From Sphingobacteriaceae bacterium (lineage in GTDB: Bacteria; Bacteroidota; Bacteroidia; Sphingobacteriales; Sphingobacteriaceae): a stretch of DNA of 9,730 nucleotides. This document shows positions 1 to 6,652 of the stretch, piece by piece. The position numbers were made by a program, and so were the translations under genes. Location: assembly GCA_947460275.1 (NCBI GenBank), contig CANHHZ010000067.1, positions 1 to 9,730 of the forward strand, read 5' to 3'. Each line of letters opens with the position of its first letter. Within the stretch, counting starts at the first letter, position 1. The notes under the pieces are model-generated. The model had not been told where the DNA came from and ran no database searches. It saw only the letters and a list, made by a program, of their open reading frames with translations.

Positions 1-1343
1 TTAGTGTATATCCAATGCTGAAATTGATCTATTACGGCTACCCAAGGCAAAGTTTTTAAAACGTCGGCAAGTTGTTCTTTTTTTGCACGTACTAAATCTT
101 CTTCATTGTCAAAATAAACATTCCAATTGTCCATTGAAATCAATTCCATACTCATAGAAGCCAATTCGGCAACTTCGGAAGGGCAATGTTTAAAATCGTT
201 TAGTTCTAAATTTGCAGTTAAAAAAGTATGTACGGCATGTCCACCTTCGTGTACCATAGTAGTTAAGTCCCTAAACGAATTGGCTGAGTTCATGAAAATA
301 AACGGAGCGCCAGTTTCTGCTAGAGGATAGTTGTATCCACCTGGTGCTTTGCCCATTCTGCTTTCTACGTCAAATAGGTTTTTGGCTTTCATAATAGCTA
401 GCTTTTGTCCCAAATCGGGATGTATGGCTGTAAAGCAAGCAATGCTTTTGTCTATCAATTCTTGCCCGTTTTTGAAGGGTTTTAACGCTGGTTTTCCGGT
501 AGTACTTACTTCCATATCCCAAGGTTTAAGTTGCTTTAAACCCAATGCATTTTTTCTTTTTTCAGCTTGTTCTTGTAAAATTGGTACAATTTCTTTCTCA
601 ATAGCTTCGGCAAAATCATAGCAGTCTTTTGGGGTATAATCGAAACGTCCCATTGCTTGGAACATATAATCGCGATAATTTTCAAAGCCAGCATTTTGGG
701 CAACCTTGTGTCGCAAGGCTATCAATTCATTAAATAACGTGTTAAGTTCTTTTTTTGCAACTAATCGTCGTTTTTGTATGGTTTCCCATGTGTCTTGTCT
801 AACGCTGCGGTCGGTATCTTTTAAAAAATTAGCAGCTTGTTCTAAAGTGTATTCTTGTCCACTTAGCGTTACGCTCATGGCGCCGGTTATGCCTTGATAT
901 TGTTGCTGGCTTACCTGTAATTGCGTAAAAAGTTCAATATTTTCTTCCCGATAAAGTTCCAAGGCTTTTTTTATTCCACGGATATAAACGAAGTACTTAT
1001 CTGGGTTTAACTGGTCTATAAAAGGGCTGTCGCTAAATTTTTTATTCAGTTCGTTGGCCAATGGCGAAATTTTAGGCTCAATTTCAGTGGCAAAATATTG
1101 AAAATCCTTAACCAAATTTTCATTAGCGGTATCGCAGCTCATTTTGATATATCTCCAAGCGAAATCTTCCTCTAAAGCAGCTTCAAGTTCACTTTTATCT
1201 TTTAACCATTTTTCCAATTCTTCAGCATTGTTGATTGCTCTTTTTAGGAGTTCTTCTAAAATTGGAGATAGGTATTCCCATTCCATTTTTAAATTTTGTG
1301 GAATAAAAGTTCTAGTTTTTTTATTTATGGCTAGGTTGTTCAT
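1..1343 (-). CDS. M3-family zinc oligoendopeptidase (C-terminus missing, runs off left edge)
   Basis: Cytoplasmic-type metallopeptidase of family M3 (oligoendopeptidase F / thimet oligopeptidase clan), which cleaves short peptides. I translated 447 codons from the ATG at 1343 to the window edge with no stop. The zinc site is HEGGH at residues 365-369, with the third ligand most likely Glu393 in EVAELASMSMEL, 24 residues on, the spacing expected for the clan. Just before it is the family signature GKAPGGYNYPL around residue 330, then FIFMNSANSF. There is no signal peptide: the N-terminus is polar and helical. Family members are about 560-700 residues, so roughly the last fifth or more, including the conserved Tyr/His substrate-binding loop, lies outside. 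The last readable residues, QFQHWIYT, match the family. The start is 29 bases after the prenyltransferase stop, suggesting it is the last known gene of an engB operon. Its exact substrate is unknown. Confidence 0.93.
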   Translation of the reverse strand, partial: MNNLAINKKTRTFIPQNLKMEWEYLSPILEELLKRAINNAEELEKWLKDKSELEAALEEDFAWRYIKMSCDTANENLVKDFQYFATEIEPKISPLANELNKKFSDSPFIDQLNPDKYFVYIRGIKKALELYREENIELFTQLQVSQQQYQGITGAMSVTLSGQEYTLEQAANFLKDTDRSVRQDTWETIQKRRLVAKKELNTLFNELIALRHKVAQNAGFENYRDYMFQAMGRFDYTPKDCYDFAEAIEKEIVPILQEQAEKRKNALGLKQLKPWDMEVSTTGKPALKPFKNGQELIDKSIACFTAIHPDLGQKLAIMKAKNLFDVESRMGKAPGGYNYPLAETGAPFIFMNSANSFRDLTTMVHEGGHAVHTFLTANLELNDFKHCPSEVAELASMSMELISMDNWNVYFDNEEDLVRAKKEQLADVLKTLPWVAVIDQFQHWIYT

Positions 1344-1372
1344 GTTCGGATTAGTTTAAATTTCAATAAATT

Positions 1373-2230
1373 TTATCTTGTTCTTAAAAATGCATCTAAC
1401 AAAAAGCAAACGGCAAACACTACCGATGCGTAGCCGTTGGTGGTTGCAAATGCCCTGTCAACTTTGCTAATGTCGTTTGGCTTTACCAACAAATGTTGAT
1501 AGATGAGCATAGCACAGAAAAAAACTATTCCAATGTAGTATGACCAGCTAAAAGTGCTGTAAAATACCGGTAATATGATGCACAATGCAGAAAAAATATG
1601 TAAAACTACCGACAAGCGTAAAGCGTTTTTGATTCCTAAAGCTGCTGGTATAGAATGCAATTTTTGTTCGCGGTCAAAATGCTCATCTTGAAGCGCATAA
1701 ATAATGTCAAATCCGCTTACCCAAAAAAGTACGGCAAAGGAGAAAAAAAGTGGAACGATATTAAAATATCCAGTTACGGCTATGTAGGCCCCGATGGGAG
1801 CAAGAGCTAAGCCTAAGCCTAAAACCAAATGGCACAAAGCGGTAAAACGTTTGGTGAAGCTGTAAAAAAGCACAACAAATAAGGCAACCGGCGAAAGATA
1901 GAAGCATAAACTATTTATAAAAAATGCACTCAAAACAAATAAAATACAGTTTACGACTACAAAAGTTAGTGCTTCGCTGGCAGAAACTTTTCCTGCAGGA
2001 ATATCACGCAGTAGGGTACGAGGGTTTTTGGCATCAATTTTTCTGTCTAAATACCTGTTAAAAGCCATAGCAGCATTTCTTGCAAACACCATGCACAAAA
2101 TAACTAAGGCCAGTGCGTACCAGTTAAATGGTTTTTCAGATGTTGTTACGCCCAAAAAAAAACCAATTAATGCAAAAGGCATGGCGAAAATGGAATGAGC
2201 AAACAATACGAGAGAAAAATACTTTTTCAT
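1373..2230 (-). CDS. UbiA-family prenyltransferase, MqnP-like (menaquinone biosynthesis)
   Basis: Integral membrane protein of 285 residues that transfers a polyprenyl chain from its diphosphate to an aromatic acceptor. Both Mg-diphosphate binding motifs are present: NRYLDRKID at residues 58-66 (Asn58, Asp62, Asp66) and the second Asp-rich motif in DIIYALQDEHFD at 175-186 (Asp182, Asp186). About eight hydrophobic segments fit the UbiA fold. The run RNAAMAFNRYLD...KNPRT...IPAG is what I know from the 'UbiA-like, 4-hydroxybenzoate prenyltransferase' subgroup found in organisms using the futalosine route, where it is called MqnP, rather than from MenA. Bacteroidetes lack ubiquinone, so I infer a role in menaquinone synthesis, consistent with menG diverging nearby. 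It starts 24 bases after the engB stop. It could alternatively be annotated ubiA; substrate assignment is inference. Confidence 0.9.
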   Translation of the reverse strand: MKKYFSLVLFAHSIFAMPFALIGFFLGVTTSEKPFNWYALALVILCMVFARNAAMAFNRYLDRKIDAKNPRTLLRDIPAGKVSASEALTFVVVNCILFVLSAFFINSLCFYLSPVALFVVLFYSFTKRFTALCHLVLGLGLALAPIGAYIAVTGYFNIVPLFFSFAVLFWVSGFDIIYALQDEHFDREQKLHSIPAALGIKNALRLSVVLHIFSALCIILPVFYSTFSWSYYIGIVFFCAMLIYQHLLVKPNDISKVDRAFATTNGYASVVFAVCFLLDAFLRTR

Positions 2231-2254
2231 TTGATCAATATATCTTTGAGTAGA

Positions 2255-2890
2255 TTAATGTCCAGGATAAAACTCTGGGTCAATGGTTGGCATCACAAAA
2301 TCTTGGTTTACCTCGGTTATAAAATTTAAAAGTTGTTCTCGGCCTTGCGCTTTTTCTGCCGAAGTAATAAAAAATGGAGGAACTTCTTCGAACCATCCTA
2401 ATAAGGTTTTGTTAAATTTTGCAACATTTTGATCGGTTTTTGGTGCCGATTGTTTATCTGCTTTTGTAAAAACTAAGGCAAAAGGTATTTGGCATTCTCC
2501 CAGCCATGAGCAAAATTCAAGGTCAATTTTTTGAGGTTCCAATCTGCTATCAATCAATACAAAAATACACTGCAAATTTTCCCTTTTTGTGAGGTAATTT
2601 CTGATAAATTTTTCCCATTTTTCTCTACTACTTTTGCTCACCTTTGCATATCCATAACCGGGCAAATCCACAATAAACCATTTTTCGTTTACCAAAAAGT
2701 GATTGATAAGTTGAGTTTTTCCTGGTCTTTGAGAGGTTTTAGCCAAACCTTGCTGGTTTACCAACATATTGATGAGGGAAGATTTACCAACATTAGAACG
2801 GCCAATAAACGCATATTCGGGCATATTGGGTAATGGCAAAGCCGAAACTTTGGTGTTGCTTACCACAAATGTAGCTGATTTTATAATCAT
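2255..2890 (-). CDS. engB: Ribosome biogenesis GTPase EngB (YihA/YsxC)
   Basis: Small TRAFAC-class GTPase needed for late assembly of the large ribosomal subunit; usually essential. With the ATG at 2890 the protein has 211 residues, normal for the family. All GTPase motifs are visible: G1 GRSNVGKSS (30-38), a G2 threonine in RPGKTQ (about 59), G3 DLPGYGYA (75-82), G4 TKAD (142-145) and G5 SAEK (177-180). The reading frame is open five codons further to a TTG at 2905, but I chose the ATG because family members begin MIIKSAxFV and because the TTG overlaps the -7 promoter box. It is the first gene of the minus-strand operon with the prenyltransferase and the M3 peptidase. The ATG lies only a few bases after the promoter box, so the mRNA may be leaderless. 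Confidence 0.96.
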   Translation of the reverse strand: MIIKSATFVVSNTKVSALPLPNMPEYAFIGRSNVGKSSLINMLVNQQGLAKTSQRPGKTQLINHFLVNEKWFIVDLPGYGYAKVSKSSREKWEKFIRNYLTKRENLQCIFVLIDSRLEPQKIDLEFCSWLGECQIPFALVFTKADKQSAPKTDQNVAKFNKTLLGWFEEVPPFFITSAEKAQGREQLLNFITEVNQDFVMPTIDPEFYPGH

Positions 2891-2894
2891 CCTG

Positions 2895-2927
2895 CAAATG
2901 TACAATTATTGCTTGTAATGGACGAAA
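2895..2927 (-). promoter_or_regulatory. Probable Bacteroidetes promoter for engB
   Basis: Read on the minus strand, TACATTTG (2902 to 2895) matches the Bacteroidetes -7 consensus TAnnTTTG exactly. A weak -33 element TTTC lies at 2927-2924, 21 bases upstream. The engB ATG is only 4 bases after the box, so transcription would begin at or within a few bases of the start codon. The match is to the motif only; the start site is inferred. Confidence 0.6.
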
Positions 2928-2954
2928 TGTTGATATCTAGATTGTAGATAAATC

Positions 2955-2980
2955 AAAAAAAAGCTTATTTTTTTTAAAAA
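2955..2980. repeat. A8-GCTTA-T8 inverted repeat with following A5 tract
   Basis: Eight A at 2955-2962, the spacer GCTTA, eight T at 2968-2975, then five A at 2976-2980. It lies between the two divergent promoters, about 30 bases upstream of the engB -33 region and about 17 bases upstream of the menG one. Such phased A/T tracts usually bend DNA and can act as an UP-like element for one or both promoters. It could form an 8-bp A:U hairpin in RNA, but neither predicted transcript covers it, so a DNA-level role is more likely. Confidence 0.5.
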
Positions 2981-2996
2981 CAACTCACCTCACAAC

Positions 2997-3027
2997 TTTT
3001 AAAGATAAAACAATAAGCCTATATTTG
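2997..3027 (+). promoter_or_regulatory. Probable Bacteroidetes promoter for menG-porT
   Basis: TATATTTG at 3020-3027 is an exact TAnnTTTG -7 box. TTTT at 2997-3000, 19 bases upstream, fits the TTTG-like -33 element. The menG ATG begins at 3038, so the leader would be only about 4-8 bases. Position and spacing are good; the transcription start is inferred. Confidence 0.65.
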
Positions 3028-3037
3028 TAATCACATT

Positions 3038-3766
3038 ATGAATGAAAAAATAACTCCATACACTGGAACTGCCACTAAAAAAGAACAGGTGGCTACCATG
3101 TTCAACAACATTTCAGGTACTTACGATTTTTTAAATCATTTTCTATCTATCGGCATTGACATTATTTGGCGAAAAAAAGCTATCAAGGAATTACTAGCTA
3201 GCCAACCAAAAGTTATTTTAGATGTGGCTACTGGCACAGGCGACTTTGCTTTTGAGGCAATTCAAATTTTAAAACCTGAACAAATTATTGGGGTAGATAT
3301 TTCTGAAGGGATGTTGAGTATTGCACGAAAAAAAATAGAAAAAAGAAACCTCTCTGATATTTTTTCAGTTCAAATTGGAGACTCTGAAGGTTTAAATTTC
3401 GACGATAATACTTTTGATGCCATAACTGTTGCGTTTGGAGTGAGAAATTACGAGGATTTGGAAAAAGGGCTATCAGATATGTTGAGGGTTTTAAAACCAA
3501 ATGCTAAAATCGTTATTTTAGAGTTTTCTAAGCCACGAAATTTTCCGATCAAACAACTCTACAATTTTTACTTTCAATACATTACACCTTTTTTTGGCAG
3601 GTTGTTTTCTAAAGATAAAAGAGCATATACATATTTGCCAGAATCTGTAGAAGCTTTTCCTGATGGAGATACATTTGTGAGTTTAATGAAAAAAGTAGGA
3701 TATAAATCAGCTAAGCATCGTTCGTTAACTTTTGGCATAAGTGCCATTTATACAGGAGTAAAATGA
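3038..3766 (+). CDS. menG: Demethylmenaquinone methyltransferase MenG (UbiE family)
   Basis: SAM-dependent C-methyltransferase making menaquinone from demethylmenaquinone, the last step of the pathway, at the inner face of the membrane. The 242-residue length is typical. Visible motifs are the N-terminal MFNNISGTYDFLNHFLS (21-37), the SAM-binding motif I LDVATGTGDFA (61-71), the acidic ribose-binding region GVDIS (85-89), the UbiE signature FGVRNYED (133-140) and YLPESVEAFPDG (199-210). I call it MenG rather than UbiE because Bacteroidetes respire with menaquinone only. The ATG at 3038 follows the promoter box closely and matches the usual family N-terminus. Its stop TGA overlaps the porT start (ATGA), so the two are translationally linked. 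Confidence 0.96.
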   Translation: MNEKITPYTGTATKKEQVATMFNNISGTYDFLNHFLSIGIDIIWRKKAIKELLASQPKVILDVATGTGDFAFEAIQILKPEQIIGVDISEGMLSIARKKIEKRNLSDIFSVQIGDSEGLNFDDNTFDAITVAFGVRNYEDLEKGLSDMLRVLKPNAKIVILEFSKPRNFPIKQLYNFYFQYITPFFGRLFSKDKRAYTYLPESVEAFPDGDTFVSLMKKVGYKSAKHRSLTFGISAIYTGVK

Positions 3767-4512
3767 TAAAAAAATTAACCCTTTTTTCTGCTGTCATTTT
3801 ACTAACTTTTCCTATTGTAAAAGCCCAAAATTGGGGCGGCGGAAACGACGATAATCCTATCAACTGGGGTTTTATGTTCCAATACGTGGTTTCTGAGTAT
3901 AAAATCACAAAAAATGCCAATTGGCGAAATCCTTATTATGATCAAAATTCTGGAAATAATGTCACCGATTCTTTGAATGCTATTTACTCTCCAACATCTC
4001 CCGGTTTTGGAATTGGATTTGTACTTAAGGGTCGATTAACTCAAAATTTAGATGTTCGTTTTACCCCATCCTTGGTTTTTAATGATAGGTTGATGAACTT
4101 TGAATATACTGGCCCCCAAATCAATAATCCAAATACAACCTTTGTGCAAAAAAAAGTACAAGCTACCATGGTTGATCTTCCCCTTGGTTTAAAAGTTAAG
4201 GCCGATAGGTTATTGAACTTTAGCGCTTATGTGCTGGGTGGATTAAAATATTCGTTTGATTTGGCTTCCAATAAAAAAACAAATGACGATGGCGCAGCTC
4301 CGATTGATAAATTAATTAAGAACAAGAAAAGCTTTTTATCCTATGAAGCTGGTTTAGGCTGCGATCTTTATTTTGAATGGTTTAAATTGTCGCCAGAATT
4401 TAAAGTGTCTTATTCTTTTAAGGATATTCTTAAGCACAATAACGATCCCTATTCGAACCCAATTGATAAAGCTAAACTTAGACATTTTACATTTAGTTTG
4501 TTTATCGAATAG
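3763..4512 (+). CDS. porT: Type IX secretion system outer-membrane protein PorT (SprT)
   Basis: PorT is an outer-membrane beta-barrel needed for type IX secretion and, in gliding species, motility. The protein has 249 residues. It begins with a signal peptide (KK then a hydrophobic stretch, likely cleavage after VKA, residue 21, leaving QNWGGG). The remainder is rich in alternating beta-strand patterns with aromatic ends and closes on the typical outer-membrane C-terminus FTFSLFIE. Segments such as NWGFMFQYVVSEYKI (34-48), PGFGIGFV (80-87) and VDLPLGLKVKA (137-147) are what I associate with the PorT family. The identification is strengthened by context: porT next to ubiE/menG is a recurring arrangement in Bacteroidetes. 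The 4-base ATGA overlap with menG implies co-transcription and coupled translation. A generic outer-membrane beta-barrel is the alternative reading. Confidence 0.85.
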   Translation: MIKKLTLFSAVILLTFPIVKAQNWGGGNDDNPINWGFMFQYVVSEYKITKNANWRNPYYDQNSGNNVTDSLNAIYSPTSPGFGIGFVLKGRLTQNLDVRFTPSLVFNDRLMNFEYTGPQINNPNTTFVQKKVQATMVDLPLGLKVKADRLLNFSAYVLGGLKYSFDLASNKKTNDDGAAPIDKLIKNKKSFLSYEAGLGCDLYFEWFKLSPEFKVSYSFKDILKHNNDPYSNPIDKAKLRHFTFSLFIE

Positions 4513-4535
4513 CTACCCATTCCATTCAATTTTTA

Positions 4536-4543
4536 TACCTTTG
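4536..4543 (+). promoter_or_regulatory. Possible -7 box upstream of the short-chain dehydrogenase
   Basis: TACCTTTG exactly fits TAnnTTTG and lies 25 bases before the ATG at 4569 in the 56-base gap after porT. I see no good TTTG-like -33 element at the expected distance (about 4512-4517), so this may be a weak or activator-dependent promoter. Confidence 0.45.
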
Positions 4544-4568
4544 TTAACAAACACAAATAAATTATCTC

Positions 4569-5327
4569 ATGGCTAAAATTGCTTTAATTACTGGTGCAAC
4601 CTCGGGTATTGGTGAGGCTTGTGCAAAAATGTTTGCCCAACAAGGTTATCACCTTATCCTCCTGGCAAGAAGAGAACATCTGCTCGAAAATTTGGCGCAA
4701 GACTTAGTGAATAATTATGGTGTTGAGGTAAAAAAGATTCAGGCAGACGTAAGAGACAAAGAAAATATTAATTATGTGCTGGATACTTTGACTGCAACAT
4801 GGAAAAATGTTGATGTACTAATCAATAATGCAGGTTTAAGTCAAGGATTGGAGCCCATTCAAAATGGATGTGTTGAGGATTGGGATACCATGATAGACAC
4901 CAATGTAAAAGGACTACTTTATGTAAGCAAAATGGTATCTAACTGGATGGTTTCTAATAAAAAAGGACACATTATCAATATAGGTTCCATTGCTGCTAAA
5001 GAAGTTTATGCAAACGGAGCCGTATATTGTGCTACAAAACATGCGGTAGATGCGCTGAGCAAAGGTATGCGCATAGATCTTTTGCCTCATGGAATTAAGG
5101 TTACAGCTATACACCCAGGGATGGTAGAAACCCAATTTTCTATAGTACGTTTTAAAGGCGACGAAAACCGAGCCAAAAAGGTTTACGAAGGATTTGATCC
5201 GCTCGTAGCCCAAGATATTGCCGATGCCATATGGTTTGCCGTGAGTAGGCCTGCACATGTAAATATAGATGATATGTTGATCATGCCAACAGCGCAAGCA
5301 ACTGCTACGCAAGTAAATAGAATTTAA
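4569..5327 (+). CDS. Short-chain dehydrogenase/reductase, YdfG-like
   Basis: NAD(P)-dependent classical SDR of 252 residues. Visible: the dinucleotide motif TGATSGIG (8-15), an Arg-Arg pair (34-35) favouring NADP, NNAG (86-89), Asn112, and the catalytic Ser140, Tyr153 and Lys157 (YCATK). Similarity extends beyond the shared SDR motifs to E. coli YdfG: VEDWDTMIDTN (102-112), HIINIGS (134-140), RFKGD (194-198) and PAHVNI (228-233). YdfG oxidises L-serine and 3-hydroxy acids and reduces malonic semialdehyde, so a 3-hydroxy acid dehydrogenase activity is the best guess, though the substrate is not proven here. It is the first gene after a probable promoter, and the YqeY gene follows 26 bases later, perhaps in the same transcript. 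Confidence 0.92.
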   Translation: MAKIALITGATSGIGEACAKMFAQQGYHLILLARREHLLENLAQDLVNNYGVEVKKIQADVRDKENINYVLDTLTATWKNVDVLINNAGLSQGLEPIQNGCVEDWDTMIDTNVKGLLYVSKMVSNWMVSNKKGHIINIGSIAAKEVYANGAVYCATKHAVDALSKGMRIDLLPHGIKVTAIHPGMVETQFSIVRFKGDENRAKKVYEGFDPLVAQDIADAIWFAVSRPAHVNIDDMLIMPTAQATATQVNRI

Positions 5328-5353
5328 TATTTCCAACTCTAGAATTTATACAG

Positions 5354-5800
5354 ATGATATCAACTCAAATAGATCAAGAAATTAAACAAGCTATGTTGGC
5401 CAAAGACCAAGCCAAGCTAAGAGGGCTAAGAGCAATTAAAGCTGCGTTTTTATTGGCCAAAACAGAAAAAGGACAAGCTGACGGAATTGACCAAGAAACG
5501 GAAATAAAAATTCTGCAAAAGCTGGTTAAACAACGCAAAGAATCTGCAACAATTTATAAAGAACAAGGAAGAGAAGATTTGTTTAAAGTAGAGCAAGAAG
5601 AAATAGATGTCATTAGTCATTTTTTGCCTAAACAATTAGAACGAGCTGAAATTGAAGCTGTTGTGTCAAAAATAGTTTCAGAAACAGGCGCAACAAGCGT
5701 AAAGGATATGGGCAAAGTAATGGGTTTGGCAAACAAGGAATTGGCCGGTAAGGCCGATGGAAAATTAATTGGAGAAATAGTGAAATTACAATTAAGCTAA
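5354..5800 (+). CDS. GatB/YqeY domain protein
   Basis: A free-standing 148-residue member of the YqeY family, related to the C-terminal tail domain of GatB, the tRNA-dependent amidotransferase subunit that contacts tRNA. Its length matches the bacterial YqeY type. Family blocks are clear: LRGLRAIKAAF (22-32), VKQRKESATIYKEQGREDL (58-76), EEIDVISHFLPKQL (82-95) and KDMGKVMG...AGKADG (117-136). The protein is predicted soluble and helical. The biological role of stand-alone YqeY proteins is not settled; a link to tRNA or aminoacylation is inference from the domain. The start ATG at 5354 gives the usual N-terminus. No TAnnTTTG box is visible in the 26 bases before it, so read-through from the dehydrogenase gene is likely. 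Confidence 0.9.
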   Translation: MISTQIDQEIKQAMLAKDQAKLRGLRAIKAAFLLAKTEKGQADGIDQETEIKILQKLVKQRKESATIYKEQGREDLFKVEQEEIDVISHFLPKQLERAEIEAVVSKIVSETGATSVKDMGKVMGLANKELAGKADGKLIGEIVKLQLS

Positions 5801-5807
5801 AGCAAAT

Positions 5808-5842
5808 GTTTAATTTTACTGATTAAACTAGCTAAAATTAAA
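5808..5842. terminator. AT-only hairpin region after yqeY, possible terminator
   Basis: A perfect 10-base inverted repeat (TTTAATTTTA at 5809-5818 and TAAAATTAAA at 5833-5842) encloses a 14-base loop. An alternative 7-base stem uses overlapping bases: GTTTAAT (5808-5814) with ATTAAAC (5822-5828). It starts 8 bases after the yqeY stop and is followed by a T-rich stretch (AAATTTACTATTTTAAC). The absence of G:C pairs in the longer stem makes it a weak terminator. It separates the yqeY and hydrolase transcription units. Confidence 0.4.
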
Positions 5843-5887
5843 TTTACTATTTTAACTTAGTGGCTTATACCACCGCAAACAAAATAT

Positions 5888-6652
5888 ATGAAATACGAAA
5901 TAATTGAAGAAAAGGGATTTAAATACATAGAGGCAGGAACTGGCGAGCCATTGATATTGCTTCATGGCCTTATGGGTGAGTTGAGCAATTGGGAGCCCGC
6001 ATTAGATCACTTTAAATTAAATTATCGTGTTATAGTACCAATATTGCCAATTTACGAATTGCCATTATTGACACTTGGGGTTAAAAGTCTATCTAAATAC
6101 GTATTTAAGTTTTTAAAATTTAAAAAATTAAATCAAGTTGTATTAATTGGTAATTCTTTAGGTGGCCATGTAGGTTTGGTGTTTACAGCAGCCCATCAAG
6201 AATTTGTAAAAGCCTTGGTTTTAACCGGCAGTTCGGGTTTATATGAAAATGCTTTTGGGGGTTCCTTTCCCCGTAGAGAAAGCTACGATTATGTAAAAGA
6301 AAAAGTAGAATTTACTTTTTACGATCCCGCTACCGCCACCAAAGAGCTTGTAGATGAAGTTTTTAAATCAATTAACGACCGCTCTAGAGTGATAAGAATT
6401 CTTGCTTTGGCAAAATCTGCGATTAGACACAACATGTCGAAAGATTTACCTAAAATAACCATACCAGTCTCGTTAATTTGGGGTAGGCAAGATAAAATTA
6501 CACCTCCAGAAGTAGCAGTAGAGTTTCATCAATTGTTGCCAAATTCTGAGTTGAACTGGGTTGAAGAATGTGGGCATGCGCCTATGATGGAAAGACCAAC
6601 TATTTTTAACGACTTTTTGGACAAGTTTTTGCATAGAGTTTTATTAAAATAA
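5888..6652 (+). CDS. Alpha/beta hydrolase
   Basis: A 254-residue alpha/beta-fold hydrolase without signal peptide or membrane segment, so cytoplasmic. The oxyanion-hole motif is HGLMG (26-30). The nucleophile elbow is GNSLGG with Ser90; the acid is Asp202 in WGRQDKITPP; the catalytic His230 sits in ECGHAPMMERP. The cap region around 118-190 includes GLYENAFGG, PRRESYDYV and INDRSRVIRI. The usual D-x-RGxGxS loop after the second long strand is replaced by PILPIYELPLL (51-61). I recall this overall form from other Bacteroidetes, where it also sits beside the CBS and NAD kinase genes. Substrate unknown (ester, thioester or C-C bond). Its stop abuts the next ATG with zero spacing, implying a shared transcript. 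Promoter boxes upstream are poor. Confidence 0.92.
   Translation: MKYEIIEEKGFKYIEAGTGEPLILLHGLMGELSNWEPALDHFKLNYRVIVPILPIYELPLLTLGVKSLSKYVFKFLKFKKLNQVVLIGNSLGGHVGLVFTAAHQEFVKALVLTGSSGLYENAFGGSFPRRESYDYVKEKVEFTFYDPATATKELVDEVFKSINDRSRVIRILALAKSAIRHNMSKDLPKITIPVSLIWGRQDKITPPEVAVEFHQLLPNSELNWVEECGHAPMMERPTIFNDFLDKFLHRVLLK

Noticed and set aside
127..1359. Several short plus-strand open frames (127-330, 331-621, 706-897, 1144-1359)
   Set aside because: They lie opposite the M3 peptidase, whose long frame has the full zinc site; the plus-strand translations look like antisense shadows with no recognisable domain.
2891..2905. In-frame TTG start five codons upstream of the engB ATG
   Set aside because: The added residues MYICR are not part of the family N-terminus, and the TTG overlaps the -7 box, so the transcript would probably not contain it.
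4914..5336. A 140-codon minus-strand frame opposite the short-chain dehydrogenase
   Set aside because: The dehydrogenase frame has all catalytic motifs; the antisense product has no domain and no promoter-like sequence.
5860..5873. GTGG-CTTATA-CCAC small hairpin upstream of the hydrolase
   Set aside because: Only four base pairs with no T tract and no conserved riboswitch features; expected by chance.
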